A stretch of 64,000 bases of DNA from Agrocybe praecox (GCA_964017145.1 OZ024852.1:1985945-2049944); one strand, 5' to 3'. Counted from the first letter of the stretch, positions 48,614 to 60,200 are shown. The notes: a model not told the origin generated them from the letters alone. Made by a program: numbers and translations.

Positions 48614-50154
48614 ATGTCCGGTTAGATATTTTTGCTGACCTTTCTTTTTCGCCATCAACTATTCATCGCGTCTACACACAGATCCTTCCTCTAGCTCACA
48701 AGTCCCAAAGGCTATCGGCAGTCTTGCAAAAAAACAAAATGATGTAACGAGACAAGGCACCCAGAAACTCAAATTCGTACCTACTCTTCCTCAGCGAAGA
48801 AAGAAAGAGTATGCCCTTCATAATTTCTGGATTCTTGCATTTTCTAACTCCTCTGGAAACTTGCAGAGATGTAAAACCCGTATGCATTCTATGACTCTTA
48901 CGTCAATGCCGTTCTAAAATTCTGCTCTAGGAACCCACACCCATTGCAATTCCTTCTGCCGCCCCCTCAGATCGAGGTAGGGGTAGAGGAAGGGGTCGTG
49001 GAGATGCACCAGGAAGAGGTCGTGGTAGAGGTGCCCCTCCCGTAGTCGAGATGACTGCCAGTGGACCGTTTGCCATGGGACCTGCCATGGCAGGCAGCAC
49101 TTCACGGGGAACAGCAAAGAGCTCAACTTTCGTCCCTAACGTGCCATCCGACAACTCTCGCACTGGCGCCAATCTTTCGCTGACTGCTCCACCTTTACTA
49201 AAGAAAGATATGAGCTCGAAGAACAATATCGTAAAAGATGAAGACGAAGAAGTTTATTCTGACCCGGATGAAGGCGTCGAGATCATAGACATGGAGAATG
49301 TGCGTCAGATGGATTGGATGGCCCCAGAAAGTCTGCGGAAGCAACGCCATGCCCCTAGGAAAGTTAAGAAAGAGGAAGAGGTTGCCGATTTCGGTATGTG
49401 TATATCTCTTTCCAACCATAACAAGATATTAAAGTTTTGTCCGTTAAGGTGCCGGGGAGGTGGTGAACGCCACAAACGCTTTAAATCTCAGTGAAAGTGA
49501 AGATGAAGGGGAACTCGAAGATATCATCGAAGACTTCGCCGCCCAGGCTACAGTTGATACGGTGAGCTTGCTTTTGACCCCATAATCAACGAAACTCAAA
49601 AGTCCAAGGACGACTCAATTCGGGAGGATCGTCTATATTTCTTCCAATTTCCTACACCCTTTCCCGAATTCTCGTCAAAAGCAGAACCTGCCATGGTGGT
49701 TGATGAATTACCTGACGCCGCAGGAAAGAAAGTCTCCTTCGCCCCAGATGCAACTGCGGGTGCTTCCACAACGCCCTCGACGGGTTCTCCAGAAGTCAAA
49801 CCTCCTCTTGACGGCGTTATTGGACACCTGGAAGTTTACCGAAGCGGGGCAGTCAAGATTAGATTAGCAAATGGGATCTTACTCGACGTGAGTCCAAGTT
49901 TTTTTTTGTCAGGCCATTCTCTCAATGAACCGTTCGTTTCTTTTGCCCAGGTTAATACAGCAACACAACCTTCATTTTTACAACAGGCCGTATATCTGGA
50001 CAGGGCAGACAAAAAGATGTCCGTTATAGGAGAGGTCAACAAACAATTCGTCGTTTCGCCCAACGTTGACGCGCTATTATCTGCCCTGGAAACAGAAGAG
50101 GCGAATGCTACTAAAATCAAAGACGAAGATAAGTTATTAAGGATGGATCAGTAA
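48614..50154 (+). CDS. RPC53: RNA polymerase III subunit RPC4 (Rpc53)
   Basis: The first coding exon is only seven bases (ATG at 48614, donor at 48621). After the intron to about 48681 the frame reads DPSSSSQVPKAIGSL and the conserved KLKFVPTLPQRRKKE. Two more introns lead to EDVKPEPTPI. An RGRG-rich segment follows, then acidic blocks, and then the RPC4 core: REDRLYFFQFPTPFPEF, KPPLDGVIGHLEVYRSGAVK and FVVSPNVDALLSALE. Stop at 50152-50154. Rpc53 forms with Rpc37 the TFIIF-like module of RNA polymerase III, acting in termination and reinitiation on tRNA and 5S genes. The 7-nt start exon is the only in-frame ATG solution I found. Confidence 0.88.
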
Positions 50155-50833
50155 AGTCATTTTAAGCCTACATATATCAATGATTAGTTGTATAGACTAG
50201 ATACATACATATAATCTCATGGTTCAAATCATATACACTATTCAAAAAAATTATTGATGACTAGTTGGAACTTTATGCATTTATGTACAGTGGTTTTCAT
50301 ATGATGGATCATCCACATCAACATCAGATCAACTGCAAAGAATTTTTGGTGAGAATTTTGTTCCGTTGATCATGCTCAAGTTTGCAGGCAGCAGCATCAG
50401 AAAAATAATAGAAAATAACATTCTAGTTTGTAGTACACATATGTAAAAAGTACAGAAAACAATTCGGAACCTGAGGCCTGAGGAAAAGAAAGTTGATCAG
50501 TTTCGAATTCAACACAGGAGTAAGGGAAAAGGATCAGAAAAGCGGATGAGAACCACCAAAGTGGCCCCTCCGAAGGTAGCTGAGATAAATTTCTGCAGTG
50601 CAGGGTGCGCTCCTGCGTAAAGCCAAATGCCTCAAACATCATATATGGAGCAAAAAGAATTGTCCCGAAAAGAGGATGGAAGAGATGCTCACCATGAGAG
50701 ATGGATGTCGTTCAAGACCAGGAGACGACTTGATCTTCGCGTCGAAAAAAAACGGACTATATAGGAAATTTAAAACTCCGCTAGCTCCGACATCACGGCC
50801 GGTAGTTCGGGTGGCCCTTTCAGACCAACAATC
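50155..50833. other. Intergenic region between RPC53 and TAF10
   Basis: About 680 bases. It contains the RPC53 3' UTR and TAF10 promoter. On the minus strand (about 50500-50830) an open frame can be spliced to give DAKIKSSPGLERHPSLM followed by a hydrophobic helix (KFISATFGGATLVVLIRF), but no start codon was found, so no gene is called. Confidence 0.4.
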
Positions 50834-51535
50834 ATGTCAAATTCACAACAACCCGCTTCTACATTTGCTTATCCCATTTCCTCTCCCTATACTCCCCTAT
50901 CTTCAGAATCCTCGCAGCCTCAACAAAATGGTCAACTAACTGCTGCTGCATCTACTACCGCAGCCACCTCATCCCAGGCAGCACCTACCCAATCACGTCA
51001 AGCAGCGGAGGAAGCTCGAAAGGATCGTACTTTGGCGGACTTCATGTTAATGCTAGACGAGTATGAACCATTGGTGAGTCTCAATCGTCGTCTGCTATAC
51101 GGTTGGCCAATCATCCGCGTCTTAGATTCCCAACGAAGTGACTGATTACTACCTGCAACGCGTTGGATTCGAGTGCGAAGACGTTAGACTGTATGTTCAC
51201 CCTTTGATGTTTCTTCACCTCGATCCTGATCATCTTTCAACGTAGGAAACGTCTGCTCTCTTTAGCGGCACAGAAGTTTGTGTCTGATATTGCAGCTGAT
51301 GCCTACCAGCATGCACGCATCCGTACGAACGCGTCAGGGGGTCGGGCTCGTGTCAACCAGCCTCTTACAGGTCCTGGTTCCACAAAGGTGGGCGCTTTCC
51401 TGTGAATAACATCCTACTTGACTGCTCACCATGTTCCATTAGGATAAGACGAGGACAACTCTAACGATGGATGATTTAAGCGCTGCACTAGCAGAGTACG
51501 GCATTAATTCCAGGAAACCAGAATATTACATCTAG
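50834..51535 (+). CDS. TAF10: TAF10, histone-fold subunit shared by TFIID and SAGA
   Basis: ATG at 50834 ([17 protein letters not shown]), a low-complexity S/Q/T/A N-terminus. The TAF10 histone fold follows ([20 protein letters not shown], then [20 protein letters not shown], then [20 protein letters not shown]). It ends [20 protein letters not shown] with TAG at 51533-51535. Three short introns. About 180 residues. TAF10 pairs with TAF8 in TFIID and with SPT7 in SAGA. The next gene, 200 bp downstream on the same strand, is another SAGA subunit. Confidence 0.92.
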
Positions 51536-51735
51536 ACACCCTTCATTTCTCCCTCTTTTCACTCCTACTGTATTACTATTTATGCTAGCTTCTATGTATA
51601 TGTTGCCCAACAGGAAATTTACACTCCAAAGACTTCCAGAGTATGAACAACGGCGATCACGTGTAGGCACAAGTAACAATTAATTGGTTCGCAGGGGTGC
51701 CAAGCTGCTTCTGCTTAAACTCTTCCATAACTTTG

Positions 51736-52956
51736 ATGCCTATAAAACTCAAGCCGTCTCCCGCTCCTACCTCTCCCTTTACATGGGACATATCATCTCC
51801 TTCATCTTCCTCAGAACCGCCCCCCTCTCCTCCTACCACATGGCTTCCAGCACGCGACATGAAAGTATTCGGCGCCCAACCCCTTACCTCGACATCAGAT
51901 ATTGGCCTGGTCAAGTGCAATGACTGCGGCAAGCCAGTCCTTCGAAGCTTCATTCTGGAACACATAGGTTGGTATTAAGCGTCTGGTACACCACATCTCA
52001 CTAAACATCATCCATCATGATTCATTAGACATCTGCAATACGATTCGGACCGGCGGGAAGAAAGGTCTGAAGGGCAAAGCTGACGCAGAAGGTTGCCATT
52101 TCTTCCTTGCTTGATTTACGAGAGCGCAAAAATAAATATTCTGTGCTCCTCAGATGCGAAGAAAGCCTCCAAGAAGCGCAAGGCTTCGCCCTCCCCAGAT
52201 GAGCCGGCAAAAAAGAAGAACAAACCTGCTCCCAAGGTCACCAAGGGTCGTATGAAAGGCCCCGTTGACTACGATAAACAATGTGGTGTAATCAACGATA
52301 AAGGCCTCCCATGTTCTCGGTCTCTCACTTGCAAATCGCACTCTATGGGTGCCAAACGGAGTGTCCAAGGACGGTCGCGGAACTACGACGATCTCTTGTT
52401 AGATTGGCAGCGCGCGAACAATCCCAACTTCGTCGAGCCCGTAAAACGCGAAACCAAGGCAGAAAAGAAGGAAAAACGGGAGAAGGAGAAGCTGGAGAAG
52501 AAGAGACTGGCGGGCGAGGCGGCGGCTGCGATAGGCGCAGACCCTGCTGCTGCTGCTGCTGCAGGCAAGAAATCGGGTGGCACTTCAAGTACGAAAAAGA
52601 TTGGAAAGAAGGCTGCCGCCGCCGCTGCTGCGCAACAACGGTTGGCGGAGGAGTTGCGTGAGGACGTTTCGGATGACTTGGAAGATCTGGATTCGGACGT
52701 TGAAGTTGAGGAACTTATTAAAAGTGTCAGAACCGCAAGGGAAAACAGCTTAATTGGTGTGCCGTTGGCCGCTCCTTGTGATGCAGGCACTTGGTTTGTT
52801 CAACGAAGGGAACGTGTGCGGTGCTGTCGCGGTCTGCTTCTCAATTCCCTTGGAAGTGGTGGAGGCACTGGTGCACCTGGGGGGATCGGTTCAATGGGAC
52901 TCGTCAGCAGGACTACGAGCATCAATGCAGCAAATCCTGTCATGCGGCTGGCTTGA
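51736..52956 (+). CDS. SGF73: SGF73 / ataxin-7-like subunit of the SAGA deubiquitinase module
   Basis: ATG at 51736 (MPIKLKPSPAPTSPFTWD). An N-terminal zinc-binding motif (VKCNDCGKPVLRSFILEHI, then DICNTI) spans two introns. A lysine-rich linker follows, then the SCA7 domain (QCGVINDKGLPCSRSLTCKS, then HSMGAKRSVQGRSRNYD). Next is a charged coil and alanine tracts (GADPAAAAAAG; KKAAAAAAAQQ), with the conserved DLDSDVEVEELIKSVRTARE near the end. Stop at 52954-52956; about 355 residues. Sgf73 anchors the Ubp8-Sgf11-Sus1 module that removes ubiquitin from histone H2B. Confidence 0.9.
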
Positions 52957-53187
52957 TAACGTCTTCTTTTCACTTTTCAAGACGACGACGGCTGCGCAAG
53001 ATGCGTACCATATTAGTGTAACGATATAACATATGTTTGTATTTCTAGACCCGTATACCCTAAAATGTAATTTCATTTATACCTCGCTTCATTTTAGCCA
53101 AGGCCATACATGCCATCCAAAGCACTGGGTACTAGTAAGGTGGTATATGAGGATAAATGCGTGCAATGCAGAAGTATGTAATATGTA

Positions 53188-54451
53188 TCATATATCCTTC
53201 TCCCGATACGCTCGCCATAGCATGCTTTTGGCATTCACGGGCGGACAAGCCGAAATCCTGAGCATTTCAGGGTGTTTCATCCATTTTAGAGCATGCTCGG
53301 ACTGAGGTCGGCGATGCGGCACGAAAGACAACATGGCCGATATAGCCCCAAATACTCTGTCCGGAATTACCTGTTTTTCCTCTGCCGTTGGATCTCGTTG
53401 TAGGGCAGCAAGATCTTTATGCGTCCGCACGATGTCGTATGGAATGTGCATGACTGGGGGAGGTTCGCTCATGTATATCTTGGACAAGGAGAACATATGA
53501 AGCGGTTATAGTCGAGGAAAACAATGCACGCACCTCAAGAGCTGTGCACCCAAGGGCGTATATATCACTGGCCATCTGGTACTCTCCAAAGTAATCATGG
53601 CTTCGGTAATTGTCAATGAGGAAGCTGTGGAATTTGTGGACGTCCACAAGCTCTGGAGCGATCCAATTCGCGTAACGCTCAAGCATTGCTGGAGTTGGAA
53701 TATTCTCAGCTGCGAATTCTCCTAATATACATTGTCCTTCATCGTTGACGAGCACGTTTGACTGGTAGGCTGACATCAACAAAAATGGGCGCAGGTCATC
53801 AATAAGATTGTTGTGCTCACCCCTCTGACGGCGCCATGGATGATGGAATTTCGATGTAAGTAATCGAGCCCTGCGGCAATGTCCACACACTACATAGTGT
53901 CAATACGGGAACTTGATTTGAGCAACGAGAAAAACTTACGCTGCGAAGTGGATCAAACCCTGCATTGTGAGACATATATTCAAGGATGGTAGGACACGTC
54001 GAAATAGACACCAGGATCAAACGTGGGACGTCGGGTCTTGAACAAAAACCAGATATGTCGATTACATTTCTATGTCTGTAGTTTTTCCAGCGTCTCAGTT
54101 TATAGAGTGTCCTCTGAAAGAAACTTGAGTACTGCGGGAATGGGAAGCAATGTGAATTGTACTTCAATAGATCGTCTTCGTTCTTCTCTTGTTAATCCAA
54201 TGATTGGTACGGCACGCAGACGAACTTTCTGACCACCCAATTCGCTGTCATATACCATCTATTGCCTATCAATTGCATGGAAAGAGAGACGACGGGTAAG
54301 AGACACACACCTCTTCAGAATCAGAAATGGAGTCAATAGGTACAATTGGAACGGCAATGCGGCGAGACAACGACAGTGTGGAACCCGATTTTTCCAGAAA
54401 CGCGAGCTCTTCAGGGTCGAGGATGAGGGAGCTGTATTTTTTTCCCGACAT
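53188..54451 (-). CDS. Protein-kinase-like protein lacking catalytic residues (pseudokinase)
   Basis: ATG at 54451 (MSGKKYSSLILDPEELAFLE), stop at 53188-53190; about 350 residues. The fold can be followed: KLRRWKNYRHRNVIDISGFC (helix C and strand 4), ILEYMSHNAG (hinge), DIAAGLDYLHRNSIIHG (helix E), SNVLVNDEGQ (after an intron), NWIAPELVD (APE-like), ASDIYALGCTALEIY (helix F) and PQSEHALKWMKHPEM. The catalytic loop reads HGAVRGSNV where active relatives have HxDLKxxN, so the proton-accepting Asp is Ala. The metal-binding DFG is GEF. The strand-3 lysine position reads RLRAV. It should therefore not phosphorylate. The fold resembles the expanded basidiomycete kinase-like families; a scaffold role is a guess. 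Confidence 0.78.
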
Positions 54452-54926
54452 AATAGGGTGTATAGATGGCCTATACGAGCTTGGTGGTAGGGCTTATAAC
54501 GGGAAGATGGTGATCAGACACAGCCTTTTTGTCATGTTGCCAAAAATAAATGCTTGACGAAAGGCTAATTCGTACTGGGATACTTTGAATGTGCACTGTC
54601 CTGGTCTTGCCGACCCTGTATACGGTGCAATGCGAGATAGATAGATACTGAGCCAAGTACTGAGCCAAGGCCCAAGACTGTTAGTCAAGACACTTGTCGA
54701 ACGTGCGCTGCTGTTTTAAAGCGGTGGGGGGTTAAAAGATATTGTGGGTAAGCAGGTAAAACAGATGGTAGTTCGGAAGAAAAATCAATTTGGGGCATAA
54801 TGAAGACATGTATGATAAAAGTTTGAGATGTACTGTAAACCCGTGCCGACACTAGACGCCGTGACGTCACACATAACATTGGTCAGTTGCCACGTTCGAG
54901 TCTTGCTTGTGCTTACTTCTTCCGCC
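54452..54926. promoter_or_regulatory. Divergent promoter of the pseudokinase and p24 genes
   Basis: 475 bp between the divergent starts. A perfect TGACGTCA palindrome lies at 54862-54869, 58 bases upstream of the p24 ATG. A 12-base direct repeat (TACTGAGCCAAG) occurs twice in tandem at about 54647-54670. Confidence 0.5.
54862..54869. promoter_or_regulatory. TGACGTCA bZIP (CRE/UPRE-like) site upstream of p24 gene
   Basis: Perfect eight-base palindrome 58 bp before the start codon of a secretory-pathway gene. bZIP factors of the CREB/ATF and Hac1/Xbp1 groups bind ACGT cores of this kind. Regulation by the unfolded-protein response is inferred, not shown. Confidence 0.45.
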
Positions 54927-55727
54927 ATGCGCGTTGCATTGGTCCCTTTATTTTTATGTCTTTTATCTTCTGTTAATGCCCTCCATTTTTATCTCGATGC
55001 AAACCAGAAACGCTGCTTCATTGAAGAACTTCCGACGGATACAGTCGTAGAAGGTAGTGACACACTGCATCACCAATCTACATATCTCTTACTTCCCCAT
55101 TTTCAGGTCATTATCGCGCCCTCGAATGGTCCGAACAATTACAGAAATACGTCGACAACCCGGAGCTCGGAATTGTCATTGAAGTCCAAGTTTGTTTCAC
55201 TGTGCCCAATGATGTTTGATATGTCCTGACATCCAATTTGTAGGAAGAACCTTCTGGTCACGTCGTTGTGAAGACTACTGGACCCCTCGACGGCAAATTC
55301 ACATTTACTTCTCACGAAGCAGGAGATCACTCCATATGTCTTTCGACCAATTATACCTCATGGTTCAGTCACACCCATATCCGCCTCTATCTCGATATTG
55401 TTGTCGGTTCGACAAAACCCGACTTGGAACAAGACAGATCTCATGTATCCGAACTCGCTAGCAAGGTCCGCGACCTTAATCAGAAGTTGGAAGACATCAG
55501 GAGAGAACAACAATATCAGAGAGAGAGAGAGGAGGATTATCGTGATTTGAGCGAGACAACTAACTCCCGGGCGGTCTGGTATAGTGTCGCACAAATTATT
55601 GTTTTGGTGCTAACCTGTGCATGGCAACTACGCCACCTTAAGGTCTGCCTCACTTGCTATTATATTCCATGGATTTAAGCTCATGATATCCTTGCAGAAC
55701 TTCTTTGAGGATCGTAAAATGAGATAG
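54927..55727 (+). CDS. p24 family cargo receptor, alpha-type (Erp1/TMED9-like)
   Basis: ATG at 54927, signal peptide MRVALVPLFLCLLSSVNA ending before LHFYLDANQKRCFIEELP. The GOLD domain follows (GKFTFTSHEAGDHSICLSTN, then RLYLDIVVG) with two cysteines (CFIEE, HSICL) for the family disulfide. A heptad-like coil comes next (LASKVRDLNQKLEDIRREQQ). Then one membrane helix (VWYSVAQIIVLVLTCAWQL) and the tail RHLKNFFEDRKMR. NFFED carries the FF motif read by COPII, and RKMR resembles a COPI KKxx signal. About 215 residues; stop at 55725-55727. p24 proteins select GPI-anchored and other cargo between ER and Golgi. Confidence 0.92.
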
Positions 55728-55780
55728 ACTAGCTATTGGAATTTCCATATTTCTATCTATCCTGTTTCTATTGAACACAT

Positions 55781-57264
55781 TCAAGAGTCATTGATTTCCA
55801 GCTTCAACAACACTTTTTTTCCATAACTGCCTTCTGACAGCGCTTTCATGACTTCTCTGATTTTTTGCGAGGCTTCTTCGTCAGTCTGTTTGGCATCTAT
55901 GGTAACGATCTCGTGTTCCGGTGTGTTGAGCTGCCAAACAAACCCTCAGTAATTTATTTTTACATATCGGAACAGCTATTCTTACCTTTTTCTCCTTCAT
56001 CAGATTGACTAAATTCTGTACCAGGGTTTGTCTTTCTCCGAGAGACCGGCGTGTGTACCATTGGCTTTGCCAAAATCCATGGCATGTTAGATTCTTGAAG
56101 ATAAATAATGAAGTCGGAAGTGACAATGGTTGTTTTGCCATGGCGCCGTACGAAACAAGATGGGCATTATTCCCTAGTAATCTAGCCATAGCGGTAGTGT
56201 CCTTCCCGCCTGAGAAGAAGCCGTATCAACACGGGGAAGAATACAGAAGTAAGTTCACATAAGATTTCTCACCGACACAATTCAACCCCAATCGAATTGT
56301 CTTGAATTTTTTGTCAGCGCAAACTCGGAGGGAATTTGCTTGGGAATACCTTTCCGCCAGTCCATTCTTTGATCTTCTCTCTCACGGACTTGTCCGAGAG
56401 TTGGTCGTAAGTCAGGACGTGGTCTGCTCCAAGCTTCTGCAACTCGTTGACCAAGGTTTCGAGGTCAGGTCTGAACGCCAAAAAAAAAAAGGTCAATTTA
56501 GAAGGCAATTAGGCAAAGTCGAGCAGCCCAACCTGTCACGGATGAGATTGATGGTTCGCAGACCTCGAGATGCTGCTATTTGAATAACTGCTTGGCCAAC
56601 CTATAAAGCATTCAGATTGAGAGAATATCAAGGACATCAATGATCCTTACCGCGCTATTCGCACCGTTCTGGATGACCCAATCTCCTTCTTTAAGGTCCA
56701 CAAAGTCGGACAACATATTGTAGGCTGTAGGTGGATTGACCTACACAACCAGACGCGTTCAATGTCCCGAATTGATCAGAAAAATAGAGAAAATGGTACC
56801 GTCAATGTAGCTGCCTGGGCTTCCGTCAAAGCTTCTGCGTCTGGTACTCGAACAACATCCTTGACTGAAACGGTCCTGTCTGTAGCCCAAGTTCCTGACT
56901 GTTGCTTGAGCATAATGACCCAGTCTCCCACGGAAAGGGAATCTACGCTCTCTCCCAGAGCAGTGACGCGTGCAAGGCCTTCATTTCCTCCGACAAATAA
57001 TGGTTGATCTTTTCCAGGCAGAGTCAGAAGGTCGCTTTTGGTTGGTCTTGTGGGATACACGCCCTCAACGACGTTAATGTCTGCCGGGTTCACAGGAGAA
57101 AGAAGAAAGCGAAGATTTACAGCATTTGGTGGGGGGGAAGGGGGCGCAGGATAGGTAAGAACGCTGAGGACCTTTGCGGGATCACCATTCTCAGCGTAGA
57201 TTATGGCTCGAGCAGACGAGGAAAAGCAACGGAAAGAGGATGATGGACGTAGAAATGCAAACAT
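55781..57264 (-). CDS. ETR1: Mitochondrial trans-2-enoyl-CoA/ACP reductase (Etr1/MECR)
   Basis: ATG at 57264; the N-terminus [20 protein letters not shown] is an arginine/serine-rich presequence. The MDR fold follows: [19 protein letters not shown], then [12 protein letters not shown], then [20 protein letters not shown] (the Etr1-specific GTW block), then [12 protein letters not shown]. The cofactor loop is [19 protein letters not shown] (NSxVG type). Then come [19 protein letters not shown] and [14 protein letters not shown]. Stop at 55781-55783; about 400 residues. It performs the last NADPH-dependent step of mitochondrial fatty-acid synthesis, which feeds lipoic acid production and respiration. 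Its start is only 11 bases from the stop of the DNA ligase gene on the same strand. Confidence 0.92.
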
Positions 57265-57275
57265 AATGTCATTAC

Positions 57276-60200
57276 CTAAGAAAGCACTATCTTATTTTTC
57301 TGACATGTGTATACAACAATCTTAGCTCTTCCTTCCGTACTTCTTCCGTTTCTTTCCACCACTTCCACCGTTTTCCGTGTCGCTGCTCCGTCTGCGCACT
57401 CGTGGACAACAATCATTCCTTGTTTCATTTCGGCTGCCCGTTCACCAGTCCATCCACAACAGCTCAACAGCGTTTCCACAGACTGTACCTGTCTCCCAGA
57501 ATCGACACATCTCCTTTTAAACGCTGCGTACCATTTACAAGTCGGAATCACACCCTTTTCTGGCCTCTGGAAATATACATAGTAGCCTTCCTCAATTCCT
57601 TTGCTGGGTTTTGATTTTTTGGGCTTGGGTGAACTCTCGCCTGCTGTTCGTTTTGACGGTCTTATAGGGACCTTGGTAATAACTTCTGGAGGAATTGTGA
57701 CGGAATTCAAGGTATTTGTCTTGACAGATAAAGGGCGCGGAATCGCTTCTTCTTCTTCGTATTTCGTCCAATCAGGTGGTGAACTGTCGACCTTAGTACT
57801 AGGCATTGTTCCCAACCTTTTCAATTTCTCATTCCAAAAGTTGGCTCTTTTCTTGCGTTGCCAAGTAGATTTAATTCCTGGGGATGCTTGGATGCCAAAG
57901 ATAGTGCTTGCCCAACCACGGTCGTCTTTTCCCGGACGATCCTTACCAACGGAAATGTGTGCAATTTCATCAAGACTTTGTAAATTAATGACATGTCTCC
58001 AATCCCGTTCGCCAGTTCGATATACACGCAGAAGACGCGGAAATCGAAGTTCATAGTGCTATGAAAAAAGTCACATACTATGTCGTTGTCGAGATTCCGG
58101 ATACTCACCTCACTATCCCTAGCTTTAGTGTATCCCGCTCCCATCAAACTCGCAACTAAAGGCGTCTTCAAAACTACTGTCGGTGGTTGTGAACCTTTTA
58201 GGAAAGACACTCTGTGCGGAAGATCACTCTTATCCTTAAATTCACAAGTCAATAAATTAATTCCTTTGCCAGTCTTGCTTTCCTTACCAGAGACGTGTAA
58301 GGAACAGTATCTGAGTTTTTAATCAAGAAATTGAGCTGTTCCAGCTCCTTCCGGTTGAGGCCATATGATACAGTGAAGTATGCATGGAAATGAGGCAGAC
58401 CCTGTGCAAAAATTTCAATGCAGTTCCAGTTCAAGATAGATGTAGGCGAACCTGCTTTTCTTCATTTTCGGTATCAAGGGCACCTATGTTAAAAGTAGTA
58501 AAAGTCGTGGGTGGAACTAGGAACCATCTGATGAGGAGTTGTAGAAGAAAAAAAGGTTGTTGGCATACCGCGTAGTGTTCGACCTCGAACCTTTTCCCAG
58601 CTAGCCCCCAAAATCAACAATTCGACTGTGTCACCGCAGTTAGGAATATAGTCCTTCTTGAGTTTGACCCAAGGGCTACAAAAATCATTATAGAACGAAT
58701 TTTCCCCTTTCAAGACCAGGCCTTCCTGATAATCTGAAATACTGTAAGAAAATATATGGCGTAATTCTCTTTCAGGATCTTGGGACATGTCAATTGGGAA
58801 TCGTTTGGCAAGAATAGCCTTTCCAGGTTCCGGGTAGGTAACTGATTCCAATATTTCGCGGCGTGATTTATAAGGTTGATAGAGCAATGAGGATGAATCG
58901 AGATAAAGAATGTCGAAAAAGACTAAGCCTAGATGAAGGCCATCTTCGTCTACTTCACTATCCATGGCCTTGTGTCTGTTCCAAAATAAGTACACTGCAA
59001 ACTCCTGATTTAAAAAGTTGTGTACTTACTTGCCAAGGGCTTTGGATTCTGATTTTTTATTTCCGCCTCTATATCTTATCCCCTCAGCAGTGTTTTCAAT
59101 CAGTCTACGAATATGCCAAAATTCTGTATGCACGAGCAAACGATGAAAACCTTCGAACATTAATGTGCAGGGAAACGAACCTTCTATCTTATCCCCTCGA
59201 AAAGCGACCATTTCAGCATCGATTACGATGTTTTCCCGTATTCTACGCTTATTATGTGGGCCCGCAGTACGTTTGCTATCTAGGCCAAGTGCCTGTCGTA
59301 TGATGTCGTGAAGAGCATGTCTATCCAGAGTTGAATCTCGCTTGCTTTTACTAAAGATAGTGATATGGGAGGAACCATCTTCCTCGAGTGCCACATGAAT
59401 TTGCGCTCGCTCGCCGTCGTATTTGTTTTCTGCCCAAACTATCCCGGAGTCGAAAAACGTAAGAGCATGTTCACAACTCAAACCTTTTTCTGATTTAGGT
59501 ACCTAACGAGATATCATTGGTCAGAAGAAAATGGCATTAGAGATGTATGATCTTACCGCTATCATCGAACCTAGTGTTGGAACAATACGAGGCCGTGAAT
59601 GCTCAGGCTGGTCTACGAAAGCAGCGGCTTGGTCGATGTCGCACCTCACACGATAAAAGCGCAACATCGCTTTTGAGGAATCCCAAGCATTCATTGCGTG
59701 TTCTTTGGTCAACATCTTGACCGACGCTGAGTTGAGTTTGGTCAGAGCAGTGCTATAATGCCACTCAGATAGAGGATACAACAGGGGCCTTAAATCTTTT
59801 AGGATGATCTGAGTGAGCACTGATGCATCCAATGGTGCAAGACGCCTGAAAAGACTTCGCATGATCTCAGAACGCCCACGCCTGTTCGACTTGAGATACT
59901 TCGACCGGACAGATCGGTGGGAATATCCTGATTTTGATGCTAGTTCGTCCAGTAGTTCGTCGACCTCTGCTATTGACAAGGGACTTATATATCCATCTTC
60001 GTACTGTGAAAATACATTTCGAGCAAAAGTCTAGGGGAAAGGCGTATGGACTTACTGGACAGGACCTTTCTAGGATCATTTTCAATTCATGTCCAAGGCA
60101 GCCTGATGCCTCTTCCGACTCCGACAATTCGAACGAGCTCTTATCTAACCCATATGAATCTAATAACAAACCCGTCATCCTGGTCTCTTGTATATCGTAT

